DNA of 64,000 nt from Climacteris rufus (GCA_013398175.1 VZRZ01001932.1:68572-132571), one strand, 5' to 3'. Positions 35,585 to 49,428 are shown, counted from the stretch's first letter. Numbers and translations are program-made. The notes: generated from the sequence alone by a model not told the origin.

Positions 35585-35960
35585 GGATTAATTGCTGCCA
35601 GGCCATGAGGGACCCCAAGTTTTCCAGCAGAAATATTGTTGTATGAGGTGATCAGCAAATTGTACCAGCACAGGGCTGGCATGTGCAGATGCAAGACTTT
35701 GCAATTCCTTATCATGAAGTGCCTGTTGTCTCATTCCACTGATTCTTTTAGGTCCTTCTGGCAGCAACTGTGCCTTCTTTGCATACTGACTGCTCACACT
35801 CATACACACACATAAACATAAAGTTTAGAGTTATCCACAAACTTGATTAGTGTGTAGTTTGTCTCTTCCTTCTCCAGGTCATTGGAAAAGGTATTAAACA
35901 GGATAGGACACAAGATAGACCCCTCAGGAACTCTACTTAAAAATGGCCTCTAAGTAGATT
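35585..35960 (-). mobile_element. CR1 LINE fragment (reverse-transcriptase region)
   Basis: On the minus strand, 35960-35870 encodes a decayed VPQGS...LFNIFINDLD block (reads VPEGSILCPILFNTFSNDLE), followed by KFVDNSKL in place of the FADD catalytic segment. The remaining part down to 35585 aligns loosely with the following ORF2 stretch. Catalytic residues are lost. It is independent of the plus-strand CR1 beside it because the orientation is opposite. Confidence 0.75.
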
Positions 35961-36639
35961 AAAAGCAGTTAACCTTTGTTTTATCAAATATCTGAATCAC
36001 CTTTTGTTCTTCTCTCTTTTCACATCCTGGGAAAAGATTCTAGAGATGGCAAGGTTCACATTGCAATCAAACAATAAATTAAGCATAAAAAATAAATTTT
36101 GCATAAAATGAATTCTGGCAAATGTGAAGTTTTTAATTATTTTGTTTTCTAATATTCTTTGGCAGGACAAGTATACAGGATGTATATTTTTTTTCTCACT
36201 GTCTCCAATACTTTTTCAAGTTAGAAGAAAAAATAATTTCCAAATGAACCATGTGTCTTTGGTTATGTGTCTTTCTTGTGGATTCATTATCCCTAATTCA
36301 CTCTTAATAGGAAAGCAGGATTCAAGAATGGATTTATCTTGAGTTCTTTCATATTTTACATTTATTTGCATTTGCTGCCAAATTTATTACATTTATGGCA
36401 AATTTCCTTTGACAAAATGCTGTACACATGTTTATTCACTTCTACATTTCCCACACTGACAGCTGAGGTACCAGCTTGTTACAAGATTTTAGTGATCATC
36501 TTAATATTAATTGATTTTTTCAGATGTTTTATCTCATACTTAATTATCTATTACCTTTGCAGAATAACATACTGAATTAGCTGAGGTAATAACTACGTAA
36601 AAAATATATAAATAATAGTCAAATGTAGGAACTGATGGC
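35961..36639. other. AT-rich unique DNA, no feature seen
   Basis: Nothing recognised between the two CR1 pieces. Confidence 0.45.
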
Positions 36640-37110
36640 AAGTTTTGATGGTGGATATAGAAGGAACATTAATGACTTAGAAAAGTTGGTAACAAACTTC
36701 AATGATGAAATTATTCAAAAAGTCAAGGATGGTAGCATCTGCAATGGATTGCAGAAGAACCTCATTATACAGTGTGATTTATCAGCAGATAAATAAGGGA
36801 AAAAAACCACTAGTGAATCAATATGAATAAGTGTTGCACCCATGTGAAAGAAACTACAAAAAGCTTTGGGGTGGTGGTTTCAAGAACATGGAACTAAAGG
36901 AGTTAAAGAGAGGAATGACAAAGTTGTTGAAAGGAATAAACTGGATTCCACTCTAGGAATAATTAAGAAGATGACTTTTCAACCAGAAAAGAGATGAGAG
37001 ATTTACTTTAAAGCCATGACATGATAAAAAAACAAAAGAATGGAAAATTAATATTCATAGTTTCTCGTAAGGGAAAAAATAAGACACAAACAGAATATTT
37101 TAGGTTCAAA
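36640..37110 (+). mobile_element. probable old CR1-type LINE fragment
   Basis: Segments such as ACAAACTTCAATGATGAAAT, ATTCAAAAAGTCAAGG and GGATTGCAGAAGAACCTCAT are in the order of the post-catalytic reverse-transcriptase region of older CR1 subfamilies, which are shared with other reptiles. It is very diverged, with approximate edges. Confidence 0.5.
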
Positions 37111-38774
37111 GAAGATGGAACAGTATTTTGTCTGAAACAGCACACATGCATAAAGAAAAGTGAAGCTATGGAAATCATTGATAAAAATGTTTAAGAAAAC
37201 AAAAGCTTATATGAATTAAAAAAATAAACACAAACCACATGGTGTTGGGGACAAAACATCAAACACCATTAAGAATAATTGAATCACGTTTGCCTTGTGA
37301 TGCCTTTGAGCCACTTATCCCTAGGAGAAAAATCATGGGCGTTTATAGCTAGTTTCGTACACTTTTTCCACAGGCAACATCTGACTAGTGCATGAGAAAG
37401 ATTGCATAAGAGAGGATAGTGGATAAAGTGGATCTCTCATATGACTATTCTCATGATCGTGTTTCTCAACAATCTTAGTTTTATACTATTCCCCTTCTTC
37501 TGCTTTACTGAATTGCATGGATTAATTTATGTTCATTGGCAAATTCTGTTCTGACTTCCTGTCACTTTGCTTGCACTAGATACCCCAGTCAGGGAACCTT
37601 GTAAGGTGTTTGGATCTACTATGAAAATTTGTCTTCATTCTTAAAAATTGTTAATTGTGCATTAACATTGCAGTAAGGCAAGGACAGCTTGTATTGAATA
37701 ATTGAATTATTTCTATTAAGATGTTGCATCACAATGAGAATCTCCTGTAAGCTGCATTCTGTGTCATTTTGTTCTGTTCTTGAAGACCAGAACTCCACAT
37801 TCCAAGGTAAAAGATGATATTGTTTGTCTGCAGTAACTTGCTACAGTCTTGCAAAAGCAGAGATGTTTTTGTGCCCTTGATGATACCGATGAGACCTGCT
37901 TTGGCTTTTTTTTAAAGTTGGTTTGCACAAGTTTAAATAATGAAGATGCAGGAAATGAATATATGATGGCATGCAATATTATAATGTTGTGAGTCACAGA
38001 AGTGCTAGTGAGAGACCTCTCTTTTATTTATTGTCTATTATTGTATGCTATGGATCAAGATTGTCAAAAGCCTCTTTAACATTGTGTACTTCAACTTGTT
38101 GTGGATATGGGTGCATATACAAACTCAGTACTACAGGTTTCTCTTAGACAGATTTACTCTTTGCTTACAAGGAAGTTAATCAGTTGAAAATTTCTAAAGA
38201 AAGCTGTTCTAATTCTACATATATTTAATGAATGAGGGATATAATTACTGGCAGGGGAGGGGGAAGCACCAACGGTGAAAGCTAAAAGGAACATTAACTT
38301 CCTCTGTCTCCATTACAGTTGTATAATATTCTATGTCATATGACAGCTGATCTGCAAAGCTTCTTCACAATGGTCACATCTCCTTCCTAATTAGTACTGA
38401 ACCCAAAGTGAACCCTGTAGTGAGCAACCTTTAAAAATCTTCAATATTCAGCAGAAGTCATAAACCAGAATACTTATTGCACTAAATATTTCAATATTTT
38501 GTGATTTTTAAAAATGCTATATAATTAAAAATAAATTTAAATGGAATGTGAGTTTATTATAACAATTATTAAAAAGATCAAAGGTTGTCTTTAGATATTT
38601 CTTGGGTACACGTATATATATACTTGAATACTCATTAAAATAATATTTTTATTGTGTAAATATTTTAATGAACTTAATTTATATGGAAGACTTTATTCCA
38701 ATAAAAATAAAATTGTGATATTGAAATTACAATAACAAAATTAAATGTATTTGTGTTTTTAATTAAAAAAAAAG

Positions 38775-38816
38775 AAATTATGTTTCTATGATTAAGAAAT
38801 CATAGAAACATAATTT
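38775..38816. repeat. perfect inverted repeat, 19-bp arms, 4-nt loop
   Basis: Left arm AAATTATGTTTCTATGATT (38775-38793), loop AAGA, right arm the exact reverse complement (38798-38816). It could extrude as a cruciform or fold as an RNA hairpin. It is not part of any recognised element. Confidence 0.97.
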
Positions 38817-41800
38817 TAATATAGTCCTCATTCTAGTAGGAAAATGTTCCATGGGTATTTACTGAAAGGGCACTTCTTATTTTTTACAAGGTTACTTTTT
38901 ATTGGTCTGGCCAAGATCATATAGACCAAGTAGTCAATCAGCAGTAAGTTTGCAGCAATATACTAATATGCTCTAGCTCCATCTAGCTTTACTTTCAGGA
39001 TAACTCATATCAGACAAAATTCTTCTGTGCAAACAGGATGGGAGTTGTTTTGTCTGAATTGATCACAGAACAGTTTCAGAAGTAAATCTTGAGGTCACAA
39101 TGAAACTTAAGAAGGAAGGCGCAATTTTCCTTTGGTCCCATAAAAGTTTGTATCAGGGTCTGGAAACTGTTTCCTGGTAGCAGACAAAAATGGAAAATGC
39201 AGATTCTTTTGCATCTAATTTTATTATTGTTTCTTACTGAATTATTTTGTTTTACATTTCTTCCAGTAATGATGCAAAGATCTTAGAGCTGTTGTTCTGA
39301 AACGGAGATATTTGTAACTAAAAGATTTTTCACTCTTTTGTGCATTTTATAATCTTTGGAACAAACACCTTTATCTTTATTTCTGTAATCAATAGATTGA
39401 CTTCAACTGGGTTAGTCATATAGGAGCATGCTAGTAGTTATCAAGAATACACATTTTCTGAAGGAAAAATGTTATAGTTCCCTAAATGGCCAAGAAGCAT
39501 AAAAAACAATACAATTGAGATTACACATGTTTAAGACTTGTCACACTCCTCATTGTCCCTAGTAACCAGCCTCCAGTAAAATGGAACACTTCCTTGCTGT
39601 TATGTTGATACAAAGGAAGTTAAGACAGTGATCAAAAAATTACACCATTAACAACAAACAGTGATCTTGACAGATAAAAGTCTTTAATATTAGATCATAG
39701 TCTATATTTCTTCTAACTTTCTTAATTATTTATGAATAGCATATTATTTTAACTTCATAAACTGTTTGTCAACAATCATTTATGAGAATTTACAGACATC
39801 TGTAGAAAATTCAGGTAGAGAAAACCCTTCCACATGTATGTTTGTCTTTTCTGGATTAATCATCCTTAGCACTGTTCACAGTAATCTATTTCCCAGAAAT
39901 AAATTTAGATGTATTATTCCTATAGGAAATAAAGAAGTAGAGGGGCAGGCAAGTAATATTTTGTCTGCTGTTCTGTTTGATGCAATGGCATTTGCAGAGT
40001 CTTTAGTTACAAGAACCCAAGTCACCAAAATCAGCCTTCCTGTTCATGATTTTTGCTTTCTCATTATGTCTGAAGATTCTGAATTGACCTTTGTTTTCGC
40101 TTGAATGTAATTCTACATGGTTGAAAAATGACATTAGTAAAATTTAAAATATTTTGAAGTGTGCTGAAGGAGAATGCCTGGCAAGTTGTGTTTCTGATTT
40201 TTAGGATGCTCTGAGAATGAAACAAAACCCACTGAAAATAGAATAAAGCTATTTTTGGAATCCTTCAGCTAACTTGGTAGTGAGAGTAGTGAACATGTTA
40301 ATGTGTTTGCTATTACGTTTTGGGGAAACTTAAATCCCTCCACTCTTTCATAGGAAGATGGAAGTTTATCTTGGATCTGCTGTCATTCTTCTGGAATTTC
40401 AAATAAAATAATAGTCAGATAACATCAATATATCCCACAGGGCTAAATTAAAAATTTTTTTTTTCAGTTTCTACTCTGAGACTGAGATACTTCTGTATTT
40501 ACCTCAATTTTACTTAACATGTTTTTAATAATATAATAAAACGTAAATTTATTGATTTATCTGTAATTTCTTCTCATAAATGAAGTAAAAATATACCATT
40601 AAATCTATTCCTTTCTGTTATAAAGATATAAATATTGTTTATACCAAAACTATAAATTAAATAACAAATGTAAGGTTATGTGATATTTTTCTTCAGACTC
40701 TGAATTTTGGTCTTGTTAATACCTACTAAGACTCGATGTAATAGCCATAAAATGGTCTCTGACCAAGAAAAGAGACAAACATAAAAATATGCACACATAC
40801 ATATATTTATAATTTTAATTCCCAATGTTGTAAATGATCCTGTGACTCTAGAGTTTTTCCTGTAACTTCTGAAAATTCACAGTTGATAACACAGTAATTT
40901 CTTCATGCCATGCATAAGCACTGCTTCATGAAGGAATTCAAAATATTTTTTAAAAGACAAGTTATTAAAAAATAACCACCAAGCTGTTAACTGACATATT
41001 CATGCACACTTTCTGCAGTCAATAAGAAGCAATCAAAATTTGCAGCAGTATTCAGAGGTAGTCCTTTTGTCTATGTAATTCAGATTTAAAATCCACTAGT
41101 TTATTTTTCAAAAGGAAAAAGAGCAACATCTAAATTATAGATTTTTAAAAATGCGATAGCTGTGAGAGCTAATACATTCAAAACTAGTTCAGTTAGGGCA
41201 TATATCAAAGTATTTTATATCAGATGCTGTCTAAGTATTGCTGATCTATTTCTCCATAGAAAGAATACTCAAACTGAATCTTTAATTCATATGAATCTGA
41301 AAAGATTTTATTATGAAAGAATTTAAATCTTGCATCACATAAGAGACCATTTTCTTTCTGTACCTCTGTATTCCAAATAAGTAGTTCACTGTGATCTAGG
41401 ATAAAATATATATTTGCAGCTACGTTTTTTCCTCTTGACTGATGACTTTTAAATTTTTTGATAGGTGTATGTTTTTGTAATTATGCCTATACAATCACTT
41501 CTTTCACTTAAGTGGATTACTGCACTTCTGCCTTCTGAACACCAGCTGTGCTTCACTGGTAGTTATTGTTGTAAGTCCAAAGCAGAACAACTAAAAAATC
41601 GCTCTACTGACAAAACTCTGCTGTGCTGAATCAGTAGGCCACCATCTACATTTCTCTCCTGAACTCATTTTTAAATAATATATCATATAACTGAGCAATT
41701 CTCTCCTATACTTGGGGAGCTTATTCTCTTTTCCTTCATCATTTCCAAACAGCTCATTTTTTCCCCTTGCTATTATCTTCAGAAGACTGCAAATTCTACA

Positions 41801-42930
41801 GAGCTGCAGGTGACTTTTAACAGGAGTGAGGAATAGATACAATGGATAATTTAAAGCAAGATAGACCTCAACAAAAAGGAAAAGTTGCCTGCAGAGTGAA
41901 TGCATCCAAATCCTAATGATGCTTTCTCTATTGGAGTTACTGTCCTGCTCTGTTTTGAATTATGTATTCTCCTCTGCTTAATTTAATTTACCATTTCTGA
42001 ACTCACTGCCAGATTTCCAGATCATCAAAATTATCATTTTAACATCTGCCTTTTTCTTCCTTTATATCATTGCAGATAGGATTTTGTTTTGGTTTTTTTT
42101 AATGCAGTACAAATCTTTGTTTTTTCACTGCCTCTAATAGCTTGGTAAGCAGCTTCACACCATCATGTTTCACATTTACATTTGATGCCAAGTCCCTTTC
42201 TACTGATTATCTCAGCTGGAATGCCAGAGAGTCAAGGAGGAGGGGAAGGATTTAGCAGTTATGTCCTGCAAACAAAATCATCTGTTATTCAAAAGCAGTA
42301 TGTGGTGTTCAGTTCTCAGAATGGCATACAGAACTGTGCTTTTTCTTTTGCCCTCTGACCCTGAAAATACCAAAGGAAATGAATATCTGAAAAGCTAGTA
42401 TAAATGAAAGACTACCACTCAGGTATAGAGATTTAAATGTAAGTCTGATTTGAGAATGGGGCTTATTTCTGGATCCAGGATTTTTTATTATAAAATATAA
42501 ACTCTCTTCAATCAGTCATGATTCTTGAGTTGACTCAAGTCTGAAAATTGCAAGAAGAAAAGAAATACTGATATTTCACAAAATGTCATGAACAGTATTT
42601 ATGTGGTAGATTTTTGGCCCTATAAACTTTCAAATACAAATACAAAATGTCATTCCCAAAAAAGAGACCCAGTAGGAATCCTTACAGATAATATAAACAG
42701 AGGGGTTAAGAAAGGATTTATATCTTTCATTATTTTTCAGCTATGGCTAGAGAGCAGCTCTTCTTTTGGTCTTGATAAGTAGATTTCTAAATTAGGATAG
42801 TTTAACCTCCAATATGGGTGTAGAGGTGAAGGATAAACACCCCAGAAATATACACTAAATACACCAGGAATGCTCGAGGAAAAAGGCCTGATATAATTTT
42901 AACAATTAGGTGTATGATGGCAACCTTGTT

Positions 42931-42968
42931 CTGTTTCATGATACAGCATCTGTTTCATGATACAGCAT
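42931..42968. repeat. tandem duplication, 19-bp unit x 2
   Basis: CTGTTTCATGATACAGCAT occurs twice in direct succession without differences. Confidence 0.95.
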
Positions 42969-45201
42969 AATCCTTACACATTTTATCTAGGAAGATCATA
43001 TGTACCATTAACTGTCTGTCCACTGTCTTCTAGATATTCTGGATGTGCTATAGGAAGTGGTGAAATAAAGGAATAGTTGAGGTGCTGATATCATTTTAAT
43101 ATGGTCACAGTTTACAATGAAACAGGTTTTAGAAGTACCACTTGGGTCAGGGTCCATTTTAAAATCATCTCCAAGAGAGGAAACTTAAAATAATGAATTA
43201 ATCTCTTCATTGTCATTAAAGATTAAAACAATGCTCTATACTCCAAGGGAAAAAAATATGCCACAATACCTCCAGAGGCCCTTCTCCCATGAAAGTCCAG
43301 ACTGGTGGATTTGTTTCAGTGTACTAATCCTTCTTCCCTGACAATGTGGATAACTTTCTGTATAAGAAAGAAGAGGAAGAAGAAGCTTTTGGAAGACAGC
43401 GTTGGATAATGAGTGCTTGGGTCATAACGTGCATAAATCATGGCTAGGAAAGAACCTGACCATGGGACTCCCAAAGTGTTTCTGGAGGTTGGTATTTACC
43501 AACATATTTATAGAGGTTTAAATACTAAATTAAGAAGAGACTGGCTAAAAAAATAAAAAGCATAGTAGAAAAATTGTGATAACATTTTGAGGAACATTTA
43601 TGCTCTAGAGAAGATGTATGTTTGAAATTAATATGCATTTAAATATTTAAAGGTTTAGATGCAGGATAGCCACACTGGATAAAGAAACAGGTTTCACTGG
43701 GACCTCTGTGGATTTGTACATGCAGCCCCATTCTTTTAGATATTAAACTGCGTCTTTTACATGAGGCTAACAGGACGACAGAAAAGTGTGGGTAATCAAC
43801 CAGCTATGCAGATATGTGAAGGCTTTGAAGCATCAACCATAAATGGTATGTTTTTATTATTATCTTTTCTATGTACTTTCTTGGAGAAAAAAAAATCAAC
43901 ACTGCCCAAATTAATTGCAGTTTGAGGGACGATTTTCCTCACTAATACGTAAAGATGGTACCTTGAAGTGGATAGAGGTATTCTGACTTTCAGAGAGAAA
44001 TTCATTTTCCTGCTCTTACATGTCTAGTTCAATTTGCTGTGTCTTAGGAGTCTGAGTCATACCTTGTACAGAAACAATAGGGATTGCTATCTATGTAGTG
44101 TGGCAATTAGAGAGCAACGAGGATACTCATGGGTATCTAAAATGTCTCTGGATACCAATGTTCAGGCGCCTGCATTCCACTCAGGTTCAGAGAGAGACAA
44201 AGAACTGTTGGATTAAATATCACAGATTAAAATTCACTTGGAAAGTCAATGACAAGCAATAAATTGTCTCAATAGTAGTGCTCAAAAAGATGTGAAATAC
44301 ACAACAGCATGTAAAAAGGTTGTGATCTTTTTGTCTCTTCACGGCTATGCAAGCTGTACAAACATATATTTTTAGGCCACACAATAACACACATTCTCTA
44401 ACAATAAGAAACAACAATAATGTCAAAGCCGTGGAAAGAAATTAACTCCCCGACTGCATCTATATCTCAGACTACAAATTCAGAATCAATTGTTTATAAG
44501 GGAATGCTGTTTTTAAATGCAATTACATCTGATTGTGCTGGTGATTAGCTACACACATTTTCTTGTGTCTTTCATGGGACTTGTCCACTTAATGGACATT
44601 AACTTGTTCATTTAATTTATGATTATAATTTTTCATGAATAGCCATCTTGCATAGAGGACTTAGAGTGTTTTTGAAAAGCAAGAGGATCAAGACTGTGAA
44701 AAGTCAGGTTAAATCTCTTTAAAAAAATATTTTCTTAAACAATATGAGGAAAACAGCATTCTGGAGAGAGTCTAAAGTATAAAATATACCACATGTATGA
44801 TTTTAAGTGCCAATAAGTGGCATCTGAATGTGATTTAAAATTCTGTGACGATCAGATCAAGGCATTTTACTCTGGTGAATCATCTAATCATTCTTATTAG
44901 AAGTCATCCTGTTGTTATTTAATTTCTTTTCAAAAGAGCTTTGTGCAATTATTTTCAACAAAACAAAAAATCTTCTAATGTATTTTAAAGTAATATGGTA
45001 TTTGCATTACTGGACAAAGTGGAATATTCAAGCTATGTTACAAAGTGAAAATAAAGTTTTTCTTTTATCGGGAAGCCATACTGTTCTCTTTTAGTGCTCC
45101 AGACTGTAGCTGATGAAAAAAATTAATATGAGACATAATATTTTATAGTACAGAAAACATGTAACTTATTCAAGTAACCAAACCTGGGATCATTAATTCC
45201 C

Positions 45202-45205
<4 letters not shown>

Positions 45206-45234
<29 letters not shown>
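45206..45234. repeat. A29 homopolymer
   Basis: A run of 29 A. No poly(A) signal or recognisable retrocopy lies upstream on the same strand. Confidence 0.95.
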
Positions 45235-45238
<4 letters not shown>

Positions 45239-47302
45239 TATAACCTTTGGATAAAAGGCTGAAAATTCAGAAAAGCTTCATAGGTCATGGCAACAGTGTA
45301 GCTGAAAATTGCACCAAGAGGAAATTATTTGAATTCTATTTATTCTATCACCATTTTTAACCGTAACTCATTGTTTCTTCTTTCTGGCAATGTTTGGACA
45401 TCTGCTTATGAAAACATTACTGAAACCAAAATAATAAGCATTACTTGTGTAAGAATGCAGTGTTTAAAATGGGAAAATGTTATTCAAAGTATTTACCTAA
45501 ATTACTTTGGAAGTGAAATAAATCCTACATAAAGGTTAATTCTTACTATTAATTTAAAGAATATTTTAATGAACTAATCTGTAACTATAATATACAATAC
45601 AAATGGAAGTCGAGCCATAACTATCTGTGCAAATGTGTTCTCTCACAGATATTCATAATGAAAAAATACAGTTCCGAAGCAGGTCTCCGATTCAACAGTC
45701 AACAAACATAACACTACCTGACAACACTGAGCATTTGAGCATTACATTGAAAAATAAAAACTAAACTTATAATTTCTGCAACTGATAATTATTAAACTTA
45801 ATTAAGATATGATAACATAATATAAGGTTCAAGTGTATTAAAATGTTCTGAGGTCTTACTTTCCTTTAGTTTAATAAATCCTAATTCCAGTGAGACAATG
45901 ACAAAATATATTGTGAACTTGGCTGGAATCTTGAACTTTCTTGGCTAGAAACTTAGAACTTGAACTTATGAAACTGGCTAGGTTTTCACTCAAAATGCAC
46001 ATATTTTATCCAATGTCCAGCAGAAAAGTGTACATCCGCTCATATTTCTGATTACTTAATTTATACTTATTCCCTTTCAAGTGTTTTCCATTCTTGTTGA
46101 ATCCACATCTCGTGCTATTCAAATTCACCTTCTATTTCAGCAATTATCCAAAAATATAAAATATTTCACTAAAACATCTCTGCAGATTTTCCTTTTATAC
46201 AGGTAGATCAATGTGTAGGAATGTACACATAAATAACGAAACAATATATTTCATACTGTCTATATTGTAGCACAAAGACTCACAGAAAGAATGTTTGTTA
46301 AAAAATAATTTAGAAAAGCTTGGCATACCTTACATAGTGTACTGCCCCCACTGGGAATCAAACATCTTGAATACGACAACTAGTAGTTGTCTGGATGGTT
46401 ACTAGAGTCTGTTGCATGATTAAGGTGACAGACCTCAAACTTTTGTCAAACCCGTATGATCCAGCTGGCTCATGATCCTGCATGGCCACCTCAGGATATG
46501 CATGACTAATTTCTATTATCTTACACTGCATATAAATTACCTGTGAACTTATTTACATTAAAAAACAGTCTCACATGACCACTCCTGCATCTGCAGAAAC
46601 CATTTCTACAGGCTATTTAAAATTATCTGCATATAGTTTAGTAAATTCTACATCAGGAATTGACTTATGTAGTTCTTGGGGTGACCAGATTCTCCATTCA
46701 GTATGTTAGTTAACATTTCTGTAATATATAAGGACAGAAATTTTGTCTCCACTTGGCCCAAGCACAGCAGGATCTACCTAGGGGAGTCTCCAGAACTGTC
46801 TGAAATATTCACCTGGAAACATTAGACAAGTGCTTAATGGATAAAGGTGCTAGATATAGTGGTAGGAATCCATCCTCTTGTCTGAAGCTGGTCTATCATT
46901 TCAAATCTATCCATTGTCTCATCTATGCAGAGACTAACTATATTGCTGCCTAGGACTGCTTGAGGAATCAGTTTAAATGCACTTGGTTTGCACACAGTCA
47001 CACAGGTACACAGTTGTTATGACAAACACTAATTTCATCTTTATAACATAATTACAACTTAAATTTCATAGACATTGGCATCATGTTTCCCATGTAATTT
47101 TAGATGCATGAAGAAACATTCCAGGGAGAACTGTGAGAATGAACAGAAATCTTACACCCATTTCGATAGCAAAGTAGAAGCCAATATTTAATACAACTAA
47201 AAAAAGTGTGAAGTGAATAAAAAGGATCCTACTGGCACTGAATACCTGTCATTCCTACCTTCTCAGTTCGTATTCTGGCAGGATTTAAGAGATGGGTCTT
47301 AC

Positions 47303-48462
47303 TATAGTGGTTTAGCCCTGGCCAACGGCCAAGCCCCCACTAGAACTCCTCTTTTCCCCCTTCCAAATTGAACTGTGTTACTAACCCATGATAAGAAATG
47401 CTGGCAGAGGAACAAAATCAGGCTGAGACAAGGTCAGTGCTTCTAAGTGATAAAGTGAATTTATTACAGAGTCAAAGGAGCAAGCAAAAACAAAGGAACA
47501 TCTCCTAAACATTTTTTCCTCCGCTGTCCTCCCATCTTCCCTCCCCCCCCACCCCCCACCCCCAAAGCTTCACAGCCCTCTCTCTTCCCAGATTGTAAGG
47601 GGAACCNNNNNNNNNNNNNNNNNNNNNNNNNNNNNNNNNNNNNNNNNNNNNNNNNNNNNNNNNNNNNNNNNNNNNNNNNNNNNNNNNNNNNNNNNNNNNN
47701 NNNNNNNNNNNNNNNNNNNNNNNNNNNNNNNNNNNNNNNNNNNNNNNNNNNNNNNNNNNNNNNNNNNNNNNNNNNNNNNNNNNNNNNNNNNNNNNNNNNN
47801 NNNNNNNNNNNNNNNNNNNNNNNNNNNNNNNNNNNNNNNNNNNNNNNNNNNNNNNNNNNNNNNNNNNNNNNNNNNNNNNNNNNNNNNNNNNNNNNNNNNN
47901 NNNNNNNNNNNNNNNNNNNNNNNNNNNNNNNNNNNNNNNNNNNNNNNNNNNNNNNNNNNNNNNNNNNNNNNNNNNNNNNNNNNNNNNNNNNNNNNNNNNN
48001 NNNNNNNNNNNNNNNNNNNNNNNNNNNNNNNNNNNNNNNNNNNNNNNNNNNNNNNNNNNNNNNNNNNNNNNNNNNNNNNNNNNNNNNNNNNNNNNNNNNN
48101 NNNNNNNNNNNNNNNNNNNNNNNNNNNNNNNNNNNNNNNNNNNNNNNNNNNNNGTTGTTTTTCCTAGTTATTTGCTGTACTCCTTCTCCCCTGCCTAATC
48201 TACTAACTACATAACTACAGGGTTACATGGCGCGCGCATGCGTACTACAGAGATTGCTTCTTAAATATACTGTCGCAGAGGCGTTTCTGTCCTTCCTAAT
48301 TGGCCCAGCTGTGGAAAACAGCACATCAATCTCCCAGGAGCCATCAGAGATAGGCCCTGACCGGACAGCTGTGGGAGCTTCTGGAAGCTCCTTACAGGAG
48401 CCATCTTTTGGCCCCTACCACACCCAAGAAGCTAGACCTCCCAAACTTCTCAAACCACCACA
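47303..48462 (-). mobile_element. solo LTR, family D copy 2, with gap
   Basis: Left edge TATAGTGGTTTAG (the usual TG has become TA) and right edge TCAAACCACCACA, flanked by a perfect 5-bp duplication CTTAC (47298-47302 and 48463-48467). TTTATT at 47460-47465 is the minus-strand poly(A) signal. The right part (from 48154) matches copies at 16200 and 49429, including TTCTTAAATATACTGTCGCA. This copy is more diverged than those two. A 547-base run of N lies in the middle. Confidence 0.93.
47607..48153. other. assembly gap (547 N) inside LTR-D copy 2
   Basis: Run of N preceded by a C-rich tract (47543-47572), which may have hindered sequencing. By comparison with copy 3, it should hold the central part of the LTR. 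Confidence 0.97.
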
Positions 48463-48467
48463 CTTAC

Positions 48468-49423
48468 CTCTTGACTTCTCTAAATCTAGTATATTTTGAA
48501 GCTCTCTGGAAAACAGTCACTCATTATTTAGGGTAGATGAATATCTTAAATATTATTTAAAGTACCTTCATAATGTGATGATAGCAACAAATGCTATTAT
48601 TCTTCTAGAGTCAGGAGGAAAAAAATCATGCATGAATGTAGAGATATTACAAATTTAAACTTTTTGAATGTTTATTGTCTTTTCAGTGAGGATCTTTTCC
48701 ACGGGTTTAATAGAGATTTGAACATAGGCTTAATTGAGATGTCAGAATGCCCTTTGCACACCAGTAGAATGTAAAGTATGTGAACTGCTTTGCAGTAAAT
48801 ATTTTAAGATTCTCTCACAACCAAGTCAATTCTACTGTCATATTATATGGGTAGGTGATTAGGTGGAAAACACAGAGATTTCTTTCAGCTCTCTGTTGGT
48901 TTTATAGAAAACAAATTGTCAAAACACATAGAAATATGGTGTTGCTTTTTATATATGTATGAAATATTTTGAATGTTGCCAAGTTTGTATAATACATATC
49001 TTATCTGCAAGTTCGATATTACAGATTCCATTGCATCTAAAAGTCTCTTTGCTGTAGAAAAGTTTGCAAAGATTATGGAATGTATTCGTAGGACAAAATG
49101 CAACTGTTTGTAACATTATAAGAAGCAGAGGTGAGGAGTAAGTTTTTGGTAATGAAGTCCTGGCAACTGCAAGCATAATTTTGCATATTTCATATTGAGG
49201 CAGCAATTGTTTTGTTTTGTTTTTTTTTTTCTTGCTTTTATTGTAAGACTTCCCCAAAACCTTGCATCTCTAAAGGTACTAATTTCAAGTGTGAAAGTAC
49301 GAGTTTTACACCTTTTCTCCTTTGGCCACCACTGTTCTTTAGAACAAATAGCTTTACACTCAATGTGTTTCACCTCATGAATGTTTATAAAGTATAATCA
49401 TACTCATTAAGTCTTTGTTCTCT
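48468..49423. other. unique DNA between two LTR-D copies
   Basis: This 956-bp spacer shows no viral coding sequence, so the two flanking LTRs are not the ends of one provirus. Their different target-site duplications agree. Confidence 0.6.
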
Positions 49424-49428
49424 TCAGA

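Larger units (their letters stand above)
37111..47297. other. long AT-rich unique stretch, no gene seen
   Basis: About 10 kb without a recognisable transposon, RNA gene or exon. It holds the 19-bp perfect hairpin (38775-38816), a 19-bp tandem duplication (42931-42968) and a 29-base A run (45206-45234). Open frames stay near or below 110 codons and show no known motif. Confidence 0.5.

Noticed and set aside
45150..45234. Processed retrocopy ending in A29
   Set aside because: No poly(A) signal, coding remnant or target-site duplication was found next to the A run.
46330..46500. Possible tRNA-derived SINE
   Set aside because: No A-box or B-box in proper spacing and no tail could be supported.
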